Below are positions 11,787-23,014 of a stretch of DNA of 64,000 nucleotides, in pieces. The stretch is from Delphinapterus leucas. Its lineage: Eukaryota > Chordata > Mammalia > Artiodactyla > Monodontidae. The DNA lies in contig NW_022098076.1 in NCBI RefSeq assembly GCF_002288925.2, positions 71,525,858 to 71,589,857 of the forward strand, given 5' to 3'. A program made the position numbers and the translations under genes. The notes beneath the pieces are model-generated. The model was not told where the DNA came from, did no database searches, and saw only the letters and a program-made list of their open reading frames with translations. The first letter of the stretch is position 1. Each line of letters begins with the position of its first letter.

Positions 11787-11890
11787 TTTCCTTCCTTCCT
11801 TCCTACCCTTCTTTCTTCTTTTCTTTCTTCTTTCCTATATTCCTTTTCTATTCTTTTATTTCCTTTTTATTTTTCTTGCTTCCTTTATTA
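11787..11890. repeat. Polypyrimidine tract
   Basis: CTTCCTT/TTTCTT-rich low-complexity run on the plus strand, about 100 bp. Confidence 0.9.
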
Positions 11891-11899
11891 TAATTTGAA

Positions 11900-12424
11900 A
11901 ATATCAGAAGAAACTTCTCTAGGAGAAACCTTAGGTATGTAAAATAAGGGTGGCCCTTATTTCACAAAGAACAAAGACAAGACAACTTCTAAATGCCAAA
12001 GGATTTTTCAGAAATATAATTATGTAAAATAACTCACAAATCTAAGAATCTATACTTCCCAGCTCAAAGTCTTTGATTCATAGACTGCAAAAACTTCAAA
12101 TTTTCATAAGAAAATTTGTTTCTAAAATATACCTTAAATTTGGGAAATAAAGGTAGAGAAGTTGCTTCCTAGTGTAAAAAAGGATAATAATATTTCCTGA
12201 TTAGAAAACAAAGATTCGGGATTGGGTAATAAAGAAATTCAATCTCTAAGTTTATCTCTAACTTTCATTGCATATTTACTGGCTATTATAACTACAAAAA
12301 ATATATTATAGCATCATCCAACAAAAATAACACTGGAAAAACCTTACAATTCTCATAAAACCAACACAGGTTAGCAACAGAGGAGAGGTAAGGATTGTTC
12401 TGGTTGTGTAAAGAGGCAATGGTA
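11900..12424. other. No gene or recognised repeat
   Basis: AT-rich; nothing recognised. Confidence 0.45.
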
Positions 12425-12760
12425 AAAGGGCAAGGTTAGAAGAAGGGAGACAATTATTGAGAAATTTCTTGGGGTCATTTACATATTTATAAGACAATGA
12501 TGAAAGCTTGGACCAGGAGAATAGCAGTGAAGAGTATGAAAAGTGGTTGGATTTTGGATATGGTTTGGGTGTGAGGTGATAGAACTCACTGATGGATTAG
12601 CTATGAGGAATGAAGTAGAAAGAGAAGTAGAGGACAACTCCAAGGTTTAGGGGCTGAGTGACTGGAAGTACTATGATGTCATTTATTGAAATGGGGAAAG
12701 TTTATGTTGCAAGTTAAGTAGATAGTTGCCAAGCAGGCTGGAGAAGAATGGTATTCCAAC
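12425..12760 (-). repeat. L2 LINE fragment (antisense RT region)
   Basis: 'gcttggaccaggagaatagcagtg...agtggttggattttgga', 'actcactgatggattagc', 'acaactccaaggtttagggg' and 'catttattgaaatggggaa' follow the reverse complement of the L2 ORF. Very decayed. Confidence 0.65.
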
Positions 12761-13204
12761 AAAGGTAACATCAACATCATTTACCAAGGCATAAAGGCTT
12801 TAACGAGCCTGGCATATGCATGGAAAGACAACATATTTGAAATGGAGGACATGAAGAGTACTGGGTGAGGACAGGGCAGGTTGATAAACAGGGCTAAAGA
12901 TGTTACAAAGGGTTAGATTACTCTGATTGGACTTGCTCCTTTAGGTTGGAGAGGGATTATGAGCCATGTAGGGGTTTAAAGCAACTAGCCTTCTATAAAA
13001 TAAATCAAAGAATTCAGAAATAAAGAAGCTACAGCAAAAGGAATTGTTTATGCATATTGAATTAATCTAAATATATATCTCCATATTTTAAAAAGCGATA
13101 AAATTAAGGTTACAGAATAGAATTTAAATATTATACAAATATGATAAATAAAAAATAATATAACCAACAAGAATCAGACTAAAGGAATACGAAGGGCAAG
13201 AATG
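12761..13204. other. Mostly unrecognised, possible further L2 traces
   Basis: 12940-12990 ('gagccatgtaggggtttaaagc') weakly recalls another antisense L2 stretch, out of order with the preceding fragment. The remainder is AT-rich and unassigned. Confidence 0.3.
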
Positions 13205-13440
13205 AATAACAGTATCTAATACTTGCAGAGGGCTTATTCATTTTTCTTGAGTGTTCTATGACTCAGTCCTCACAAAGCTCTTTTGAGGTATCTGCTATTA
13301 CGCTTGCTAAAATACAGTTGAGAAAACTGAGGCACGCAGAGCTTAAGAAATATGCCCAAATGTATATAGCTATTGCGTGATAGAGACAGGATTTAAATGT
13401 AGCATTTTTATTTCAGATTCCATAGCTTTTAACCATTATT
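13205..13440 (+). repeat. MIR SINE
   Basis: 'tcctcacaaagctcttttgaggtatctgctattacgc', 'gagaaaactgaggcacgcagagcttaagaaatatgcccaaa' and the following 'gatagagacaggatttaaa' cover the MIR core and right half. Confidence 0.75.
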
Positions 13441-15051
13441 TAAAAGGCTAGTCTCTGAAGAGCATGGGGGGAATCTTTCATAACAGGAAGTCAATTTATC
13501 TTGAGTGAAACTAAAGCATCGGTTTAAATAGGCTCCTTCTTAATATTTTCTATAAAGAAGGCATGTTTATCATAAGTTCAGTAACTACTACAGTTTTAAT
13601 CTGATTTCATTTTTTTCTATTAAATTCCTTCCAAGTACAGTTAAATCAAACACATTTTATTTAAATATTCCATTATTATCGAATTATATTGACAAATCCC
13701 CTTTCCTCTCAACATATCTCTTTTCTGTATATATTCCTAAGGGATACCTGGAATTAGGTTTACAAAGTGGTAACAGTGGTTATATTTGTGTTCTGGTGTT
13801 TCAAATGATTTGTCACTATTTTTCTTTCTATTTTCTTTATTGATTGATTTTAAATTATGGAATTTGCATTATTTCAATAAATTATAAATCACTATTATTA
13901 TAAAAGAAAAAAAGGTGGAATGGGGATGAGGATGAGAAGAGCATACCATTGATGAGGCTCATTTGTTCTGTGCTTACAATTGTTTAAAAAGGAAAACACT
14001 TTTCATCTCCAACAAGTACAGATCTCTTCTCTAGGTTACAAGTATTAATTCCATATATAAAAATAATGACTGTCTTCTTTTAGCTACAATAATTGAGAGA
14101 ATTTAAATACTTCATCATTCACTAGGGCAACACATATATATTGGGACAACAATGGAAAACACTTTATACAAACAGTGAGCCAGGAAATGAATTTGCTATA
14201 ATCTTGAGGATATTGAATTATTTAACAAAGTAGAGGTAAGTTCCTTAAAAATTCAATCATTTGTATAATGAAGAGGAAAGAAGACTGTTTTTACTCAGAG
14301 ATTATGTTGAGTCACAGATCTGGAGTCTAGTCCTGGTTCTGTAACAGAGCTCTCAATGACTCAGTCAAACTATCTTTCCAGGATTTTGTGTTCCTACAAA
14401 AATGAGTGGTGAAACTTTTTTATTCCAACGGTAGACTGGAGATTTGCTTTCTGGAGAAGTTGCAAAAGACAGGCTCCATACTTAAGGAATCAGGCACAAC
14501 TGAGGGTGGAAGTAAGGTTCCAAGAGCATCAAATAAGAGTCTGAAAACTAAGTGATCAAACTCTCAAAACCCCTCCCCTACCCCATCTGCATCTAGTGCT
14601 TCAGCTTTTTAAGACTTTACTCAATTAAATCATATGAAATTGCCAATACTCAACATTTTTAGCCTATAAAAATGGTAAATTCATGTGATTTATTTAACAT
14701 GAACAAACATCAAAGGATCATTAGACATTTCAGAAAAGTCTCAAACATGAAAAGCAGAGTCCAAAATAAACAAACAAAAAAACCCACAGATGAAATAGGA
14801 TCAAAAAAGTTTTAGCCATTATATTCATGAATTGAGAAAAATATCCTATAATTTTTAAAGGCCACAACCAGAGATGATAAAAGAAATATTGAAAATGGAA
14901 AAAATATGAGAGCAGAAGTTAAAAGTTCATGAAATAAAATTAGGGAAATGTAAGAAAATTGGATAGAAAGTCTAGGAGATATAATTTTCAAAAATTGGAG
15001 TTTTGATGAGAAAAAATAAACTAAAACTGTAGAAAATTTCCCAGAACTAAA
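13441..15051. other. Unique AT-rich sequence
   Basis: No coding signal, RNA gene or repeat family recognised over 1.6 kb up to the Tigger left end. Confidence 0.4.
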
Positions 15052-15473
15052 TACAGGTATATCTTATTTTATTGCACTTTGCTTTGTTGCCCTTTGCAGA
15101 TACTGCGTTTTTTTTTCTTAACATCTTTATTGGAGTATAATTGCTTTACAATGGTGTGTTAGTTTCTGCTTTATACCAAAGAATCAGCTATACATATACA
15201 TATATCCCCATATCTCCTCCCTCTTGCTTCTCCCTCCCACCCTCCCTATCCCACCCCACTAGGTGGTCACAAATCACCGAGCTGATCTCCCTGTACTATG
15301 CAGCTGCTTCCAACTAGCTATTTTACATTTGGTACTATATATAAGTCCATGCCACTCTCTCACTTTGTCCCAGCTTACCCTTCCTCCTCCCTGTGTCCTC
15401 AAGTCCATTCTCTACGTCTGCTTCTTTATTCCTGTCCTGCCCCTAAGTTCTTCAGAACCATTTTTTTTTTTTT

Positions 15474-18400
15474 TTAGAATCCACATATGTGTATTAGCAT
15501 ATGGTATTTGTTATTCTCTTTCTGACTTATTTCACTCTGTATGACAGACTCTAGGTCCATCCACCTCTCTACAAATAACTCAATTTCGTTTCTTTTTATG
15601 GCTGAGTAATATTCCATTGAATATATGTGCCACATCTTCTTTATCCATTCATCTGCCGATGGAAACTTATGTGGCTTCCATGTCCTGGCTATTGTAAATA
15701 GAGCTGCAATGAACATTGTGGTACATGACTCCTTTTGAATTATGGTTTTCTCAGGGTATATGCCCAGTAGTGGGATTGCTGGGTCATACAGTAATTTTAT
15801 TTTTAGTTTTTTAAGGAACCTCCATACTGTTCTCCATAGTGGCTGTATCAATTTATATTCCCACCAAGAGTGCAAGAGGGTTCCCTTTTCTCCACACCCT
15901 CTCCAGCATTTACTGTTTCTAGATTTTTTGATGATGGCCATTCTGACTGGTGTGAGGTGATACCTCTTTGTAGTTTTGACCTGCATTTCTCTAATGATTA
16001 GTGATGTTGAGCAACCTTTCATGTGTTTGTTGGCAATCTGTATATCTTCTTTGGAGAAATGTCTATTTAGGTCTTCTGCCCATTTTTGGACTGGGTTGTT
16101 TTTTTTTTTTGGATACTGAACTGCATGAGCTGCTTGTAAATTTTGGAGATTAATCTTTGTCAGTTGCTTCATTTGCAAATATTTTCTCCCATTCTGAGGA
16201 TTGTCTTCTCGTCTTGCTATATTTTCCCTTGCTGTGCAAAAGCTTTTAAGCTGGGCTTCTCTGGTGGTGCAGTGGTTAGGAATCCGCCTGCCAATGCAGG
16301 GGACACGGGTTCAAGCCCTGCTCCAGGAGGATCCCAGATGCCACAGAGCAGCTAAGCCCGTACGCCACAACTACCGAGCCTGTGCACTAGAGCCCACGTG
16401 CAACAACTACTGAAACCTGCATGCCTAGAGCCCATGCTCCACAACAAGAAAATCTACAGCAATGAGAAGCTCATGCACCACAGCAGAGTAGACCACGCTT
16501 GCCACAACTAGAGAAAACCTGCATGCAGCAACGAAGACCCAATGGAGCCAAAAATAAATAAAATAAAAATAAATTTATTAAAAAAAAAGCTTTTAAGTTT
16601 CATTAGGTCCCATTTCTTTATTTTTGTTTTTATTTCCATTTCTCTAAGAGGTGGGTCAAAAATGATCTTGCTGTGATTTTTGTCATACAGTGCTCTGCCT
16701 ATGTTTTCCTGTAAGAGTTTTATAGTGTCTGCCCTTACATTTAGGTCTTTAATCCATTTTGAGTTTATTTTTGTGTATGGTGTTAGGGAGTGTTCTAATT
16801 TCATTCTTTTACATGTAGCTGTCCAGTTTTCTCAGCACCACTTATTGAAGAGGCTGTTTATTCTCCATTGTATATTCTTGACTCATTTATCAAAAGTAAG
16901 GTGACCATATGTGCGTGGGTTTATCTCTGGGCTTTCTGTCCTGTTCCATTGATCTGCAGTTCTGTTTTTGTGCCAGTACCATACTGTCTTGATTACTGTA
17001 GCTTTGTAGTATAGTCTGAATTCTGGGAGCCTGATTCCTCCAGCTCTGTTTTTCTTTCACAATATTGCTTTGGCTATTCATGCTCTTTTTTGTTTCCATA
17101 CAAATTGTGAAAGTTTTTGTTCTAGTTCTGTGAAAAATGCCATTGGTAGTTTGATAGGGATTGTACTGAATCTGTAGATTGCTTTGGGTAGTGTAGTCAT
17201 TTTCACAATGTTGATTCTTCCAACCCAAGAACATCATATATTTCTCTATCTGGTTGTATCATTTTTAATTTCTTATAGTTCTATGTATCTTATAGTTTTC
17301 TGCATACAGGTCTTTTGTCTCCTTAGGTAGGTTTATTCCTAGATATTTTATTCTTTTTGTTGCAATGGTAAATGAGAGTGTTTCCATAATTTCTCTTTCA
17401 GATTTTTTATCATTAGTGTATAGGAATGCAAGAGATTTCTCTGCATTAATTATTATCCTTCTACTTTACCAAATTCTTTGATTAGCTCTAGTAATTTTCT
17501 GGTAGCATCTTTAGGATTCTCCGTGTATAGTATCATGTCATCTGCAAACAGTGACAGCTTTACTTCTTCTTTTCCAATTTGGATTCCATTTACTTCTTTT
17601 TCTTCTCTGATTGCTGTGGCTAAAACTTCCAAAATTATCTTGAATAATAGTGGTGAGAGTGGACAACCTTGTCTTGTTCCTAATCTTAGAGGAAATGGTT
17701 TCAGTTTTTCACCATTGAGAATGATGATGACTGTGGGTTTGTCATATAAGGCCTTTATTATGTGGAGGAAAGTTCCCTCTATGCCTACTTTCTGCAGGGT
17801 TTTTATCATAAATGGATATTGAATATTGTCAAAAACTTTTTCTGCATCTATTGAGATGATCATATGTTTTTTCTCCTTCAATTTGTTAATATGGTTTATC
17901 ACATTGATTGATTTACGTATATTGAAGAATCCTTGCATTCCTGGAATAAACCCCACTTGATCATGGTGTATGATCCTTTTAATGTGCTGTTGGATTCTGT
18001 TTGCTAGTATTTTGTTGAGGATTTTTGCATCTATGTTCATCAGTGATATTGCCCTGTAGTTTTCTTTCTTTATGACATCCTTGTCTGGTTTTGGTATCAG
18101 GGTGATGGTGGCCTCGTAGAATGAGTTTGGGAGTGTTCCTCCCTCTGCTATATTTTGGAAGAGCTTGAGAAGGATAGGTGTTAGCTCTTCTCTAAATGTT
18201 TGATAGAATTCACCTGTGAAGCCATCTGGTCCTGGGCTTTTCTTGGTTGGAAGATTTTTAATCACAGTTTCAATTTCAGTGCTTGTGATTGGTCTGTTTA
18301 TATTTTCTGTTTCTTCCTGGTTCAGTCTCGGAAGGCTGTGCTTTTCTAAGAGTCTGTCCATTTCTTCCAGGTTGTCTCTTTTATTGGCATATAGTTGCTT

Positions 18401-19638
18401 GTACTGTTCTCTCATGATCCTTTGTATTTCTGCAGTGTCAGTTGTTACTTCTCCTTTTTCATTTCTAATTTTATTGATTTGAGTCTTCTCCCTTTTTTTC
18501 CTTTATGAGTCTGGCTAATGGTTTATCAATTTTGTTTATCTTCTCAAAGAACCAGCTTTTAGTTTTATTGATCTTTGCTATCGTTTCCTTCATTTCTTTT
18601 TCATTTATTCCTGATCTGATCTTTATGATTTCTTTCCTTCCGCTAACTTTGGGGTTTTTTTTTTCTTCTTTCTATAATTGCTTTAGGTATAAGGTTAGGT
18701 TGTTTATTTGAGATGTTTCTTGTTTCTTGAGGTAGTATTGTATTGCTATAAACTTCCCTCTTAGAACTGCTTTTGCTGCAACTCATAGGTTTTGGGTCGT
18801 CATGTTTTCATTGCCATTTGTTTCTCGGTATTTTTTATTTCCTCTTGATTTCTTCAGTGATCTCTTGGTTATTAAGTAGTGTATTGTTTAGCCTCCATGT
18901 GTTTGTATTTTTTACAGATTTTTTCCTGTAATTGATATCTAGTCTCATAGGGTTGTGGTTGGAAAAGATACTTGATATGACTTCAGTTTTCTTAAATTTA
19001 CCAAGGCTTGACTTGTGACCCAAGTTATGATCTATCCTGAAGAATGTTCCGTGAGCACTTGAGAAGAAAGTTTATTCTGTTGTTGGATGGAATGTCCTGT
19101 AAATATCAATTAAGTCCAACTTCTTTAATGTATCATTTAAAGTTTGTGTTTCCTTATTTATTTTCATTTTGGATGACCTGTCTACTGGTGAAAGTGGGGT
19201 GTTAAAGTCCCCTACTATGATTGTGTTACTGTAGAGTTCCCCTTTTATGGCTGTTAGCATTTGCCTTATGTATTGAGGTGCTCCTGTGTTAGGTGCATAC
19301 ATATTTACAATTGTTATATCTTCTTCTTGGAATGATCCCTTGATTTTTACGTAGTGTCCTTCCTTGTCTCTTGTAATAGTCTTTATTTTAAAGTCTATTT
19401 TGTCTGATATGCGATTTGCTACTCCAGTTTTCTTTTGATTTCCTTTTGCATGGGATATCTTTTTCCATCCCCTCACTTTCCGTCTGTATGTGTCCCTAGG
19501 TTTGAAGTGGGTCTCTTGTAGACAGCATATATACAGGGTTTGTTTTTGTATCCATTCAGCCAGTCTGTTTCTTTTGGTTGGAGTATTTAATCCATTTACG
19601 CTTAAGGTAGTTATCAAGACATATGTTCCTATTACCAT
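15474..19638 (-). pseudogene. L1-A ORF2 (endonuclease-reverse transcriptase), broken
   Basis: Starts at 19638 (MVIGTYVLITTLSVNGLN) and ends at 15474. Without the 16251-16584 SINE and its duplication this is about 1,270 codons, the normal L1 ORF2 length. Visible domains in order are an AP-endonuclease with CLQETHF and VGDFNTPLS, RT with the catalytic FADD at 17537-17548, and the C-terminal cysteine-rich segment. It lies in at least seven frame pieces. Two key positions are changed: the endonuclease SDH triad member reads SNH (codon 18958-18960), and the last Cys of the C-terminal CX3CX7HX4C motif is Tyr (WWEY). Clearly non-functional. Confidence 0.93.
16251..16584 (+). mobile_element. CHR-2 SINE (full-length type) inside L1-A ORF2
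   Basis: Starts 'ctgggcttctctggtggtgcagtgg', B-box 'GGTTCAAGCCC', then the long CHR-2 middle ('gccacaactaccgagcc', 'catgcctagagcccatgctcc', 'ccacaactagagaaaacctgc') and 'gccaaaaataaataaaat' tail. A perfect 13-bp duplication 'aaaagcttttaag' lies at 16238-16250 and 16585-16597. It postdates L1-A and interrupts ORF2 close to its C-terminus. Confidence 0.95.
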
Positions 19639-19696
19639 TTTATTAATTGTTTTGGGCTTGTTATTGTAGGTCTTCTCCTTCTCTTGTGTTTCCTGC

Positions 19697-20586
19697 CTAG
19701 AGAAGTTCCTTTAGCATTTGTTCTAAAGCTGGTTTGGTGGTGCTGAGTTCTCCTAGGTTTTGCTTGTCTGTAAAGCTTTTAATTTCTCCATCGAATTTGA
19801 ATGAGATCCTTGCTGGGTAGAGTAATCTTGGTTCTAGATTTTTCCCTTTCATCCCTTTAAATATGTCCTGCCATTCCCTTCTGGCTTGCAGAGTTTCTGC
19901 TGAAAGTTCAGCTGTTAACCTTATGGGGATTCCCTTGTATGCTATTTTTTGTTTTTCCCTTGCTGCTTTTAACATTTTTTCTTTGTAGTTATTTTTTGAT
20001 ACTTTGGTTGATATGTGACTTGGCATGTTTCTCCTTGGATTTATCCTGTATGGGACTCTCTGTGCTTCCTTGACTTGATTGACTATTTCCTTTCCCATAT
20101 TAAGGAAGTTTTCAACTATAATCTCTTCAAATATTTTCTCAGTCCCTTTCTTTTTCTCTTCTTCTGGGACCCCTATAATTCAATGTTGGTGCATTCAGTG
20201 TTGTCCCAGAGGTCTCTGAGACCATCCTCTATTCTTTTCATTCTTTTTTCTTTATTCTGCTCTGTGGTAGTTATTTCCACTGTTTTATCTTCCAGGTCAC
20301 TTATCCGTTCTTCTGCCTCAGGTATTCTGCTATTGATTCCTTCTAGAGAATTTTTAATTTCATTTATTATGTTGTTCATCATTTTTTGTTTGCTCTTTAT
20401 TTCTTGTAGGTCCTTGTTAAATGTTTCTTGTATTTTCTCCATTCTATTTCCAAGATTCTGGATCATCTTTACTATCATTACTCTGAATTTTTTTTCAGGT
20501 AGACTGCCTATTTCCTTTTCATTTGTTTGGTCTGGTGGGTTTTTGCCTTGCTCCTTCGTCTGCTGTGTGTTTCTGTGTTTTCTCAT
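19697..20586 (-). pseudogene. L1-A ORF1 (RNA-binding chaperone), broken
   Basis: ORF1 begins at 20586 (MRKHRNTQQTKEQGK) and ends at 19697, about 296 codons. The first open piece (20173-20586) carries the charged coiled-coil region with heptad-like 'EAEERISDLEDK'. A frameshift near 20170-20100 separates it from the C-terminal piece (19697-20098), which holds the REKQKIAYKG and DWQD-equivalent region of the RRM/C-terminal domain. It would not give a working trimeric ORF1p. Confidence 0.9.
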
Positions 20587-22735
20587 TTTGCTTAACTTAC
20601 TGTATTTGAGGTCTCCTTTTCAAAGGCTGCTGGTTCATAGTCCCCGTTTTTGTTTTTTGGTGTCTGCCCCCAGTGAGTAGGGTTGGTTCAGTGGGTTGTG
20701 CTGGCTTCCTGGTGGAGGGGACTAGTGCCTGTGTTCTGGTGGATGAGTCTGGATCTTCTCTTTCTGTTGGGCAGGACTGCATCCGGTGGTGTGTCTTGGG
20801 GTGTCTGTTACCTTATTATGATTTTAGGGAGCCTCTCTGCTAATTGGTGGGGTTATGTTCCTGTCTTGCTAGTTGTTTGGCATAGGGTGTCCAGCACTGT
20901 AGTTTGCTGGTCGTTTAGTGGAGCTGGGTCCTAGCATTGAGGGGGAGATCTCTGGGAGAACTTTTGCCATTTGATAATATGTGGAGCTGGGAGGTCTCTG
21001 GTGGACCAATGTCCTGAACTTGGCTCTCCCACCTCAGAGACACAGACCTGACACCCAGCTGGAGCACCAAGACCATGTCAGCCACATGGCTCAGAAGAAA
21101 TGGGAGAAAAAAAGAAAGAATGAAAGAATAAAATAAAGTTATTAAAATAAAAAATTATTAAAAATTAAAAAATATAAACGTATTAAAAAAAAAGAAAAAG
21201 AAAGAAGAGAGCAACCAAACAAAAGAACAAATCCACCAATGATAACAAGCGCTAAAAACTATACTAAAAAAAAAAAAAAATGGACAGACAGAACCCTAGG
21301 AAAAATGGTAAAAGCAAAGCTATACAGATAAAAATCACACAAAGAAGGATACACATACACACTCACAAAAAGAGAAAAAGGAAAAATATATTTATATCTA
21401 TATATTTAAAAAAAAGGAGGAAGAGAGCAAGCAAATCAATTTACAAATCTACCAATGATAATAAACTCTAAATACTCAACTAAGATAAACATAAATCCAG
21501 AAACAAATTAGATGCAGATAGCAAACCCCAAGTCTACCATTGCTCCCAAAGTCCACCGCCTCATTTTGGGGATGATTCGTTGTCTATTCAGTTATTCCAC
21601 AGATGCAGGGTACATCAGGTTGATTGTGGAGATTTAATCCACTGCTCCTGAGGCTGCTGGGAGAAATTTCCCTTTCTCTTCTTTGTTCTAACAGCTCCTG
21701 GGGTTCAGCTTTGGATTTGGCCCCGCCTCTGTGTGTAGGTCGCCTGGGGGCATCTGTTGCTTACTGAGACAGGACGGGGTTAAAGGAGCAGCTGATTAGA
21801 GGGTTCTGGCTCACTCAGGCCGGGGGGAGCAAGGGGTAGGGAATGCAGGGCAAGCTTGTGGCGGCAGAGGCCAGCATGACATTACAACAGCCTGAGGTAT
21901 GCTGTGTGTTCTCCTGGGGAAGTTGTCCCTGGATCACAGGACCCTGGCAGTGGTGGGCTGCACAGGCTCCTGGGAGGAGAGTTGTGGACAGTGACCTGTG
22001 CTTGCACACAGGCTTCTTGGTGGCTGCAGCAACAGCCTTAGCATTTCATGCCCATCTCTGGTGTCCGCACTTATAGCTGTGAGTCGTGCCCATCTCTGGA
22101 GCTTGTTTAAGCAGTGCTCTGATTCCCCTTTCCTCATGCACCCTGAAACAATGGTCTCTTGCTTTTTATGCACCTCCAGGCATTTTCCCGGAGTCCCTTG
22201 CAGCTAGCTGTGGCACACTAGTCTCCTTCAGGCCGTGTTCACACAGCCAACCCCAGTCCTCTCCCTGGGATCTGACCTCTGAAGCCCGAGCCTCAGCTCC
22301 CAGTTAGTGGGTGAATAGACAAGCCTCTCAGGCTGGTGAGTGCTGGTTGGCACCAGTCCTCTGTGTGGGAATCTCTCTGCTTTGCCCCTGCACACCTGCT
22401 GCTGTGCTCTCCTCTGTGGTTCTGAAGCTTCCCCCTCACTACCCCCCCTCTGCCAGTGAAGGGGCTTCCTAGTATGTGGAAACTTTTCCTCCTTCATAGC
22501 TCCCTCCCAGAGTGGCAGGTCCCGTCCATATTCTTTTGTCTCTGTTTTTTCTTTTATCTTTTGCCCTACCCAGGTACGTGGGGAGTTTCTTGCCTTTTGG
22601 GAAGTCTGATGTCTTCTGCCAGAATTCAGTAGGTGTTCTGTAGGAGCTGTTCCACATGTAGATGTATTTCTGATGTATTTGCGGGGAGGAAGGTTATCTC
22701 CACCTCTTACGCCTCTGCCATCTTGAATGTCCCCC
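20587..22735 (-). promoter_or_regulatory. L1-A 5' UTR / internal promoter region
   Basis: About 2.1 kb between the L1 5' end and ORF1. The 5' part (21540-22735) is GC-rich, as expected for an L1 internal promoter. The ORF1-proximal part contains a purine-rich (plus strand) low-complexity segment (21090-21500). It has a 213-bp-period imperfect duplication (21207-21267 versus 21420-21483) that L1-B lacks. No transcription-factor site is claimed. Confidence 0.75.
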
Positions 22736-23014
22736 GATACTGCATTTTCCTACAGATTGAAAGTTCATGGCAACTTTGCATCAGCAAGTCGACTGGTGCC
22801 ATTTTCCCAACAGCATTGTTTTTTAAATTAAGGTATGTACATTGTTTTTTTAGACATAATGCTATCGCACACTTAATAGACTACAGTATAGTGTAAACAT
22901 AACTTTTATATGCACTGGGAAACCAAAAAAATCAAATGCTTTGCATTATTGTGATTTTTGCTTTATTGTGGTGGCCTGGAGCCAGACCCACACTAACTCC
23001 AAGATATTCTTGTA

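Larger units (their letters stand above)
15107..22735 (-). mobile_element. L1-A: full-length LINE-1, minus strand
   Basis: Complete L1 architecture on the minus strand: 5' end near 22735 (starts gggggacattcaagatggca), 5' UTR, ORF1, ORF2, a short 3' UTR with AATAAA, and an A tail (T run at about 15108-15117). Target duplication GATACTGC(G/A)TTTT lies at 15099-15111 and 22736-22748, 12 of 13 matching. After removing the CHR-2 SINE it is about 7.3 kb. Both ORFs are broken, and many CpG sites still present in L1-B have decayed here, so it is the older of the two full-length copies or has mutated faster. Confidence 0.95.
15054..23012 (+). mobile_element. Tigger1-type DNA transposon, internally deleted, split by L1-A
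   Basis: The left part (15054-15106) reads caggtatatcttattttattgc... and the right part (about 22744-23012) continues with the Tigger1 5' region. It then jumps to the Tigger1 3' region ('aattaaggtatgtacattg', 'taatagactacagtatagtgtaaacata', 'gggaaaccaaaaaaat') and closes ...ccaagatattcttg. The terminal inverted repeats agree at 12 of 14 positions and TA is duplicated at 15052-15053 and 23013-23014. The transposase gene is missing, so this is a non-autonomous derivative of the pogo/Tc1-mariner group. Everything from 15107 to 22735 is later L1 insertion. Confidence 0.85.

Noticed and set aside
17478..17822. Plus-strand open frames across the L1s (for example 17478-17822, 20015-20680, 33738-34187, 34877-35287)
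   Set aside because: Antisense shadows of L1 ORF1, ORF2 and 5' UTR, with hydrophobic, Ser/Phe-rich translations expected from the reverse complement of Lys/Glu-rich coding sequence.
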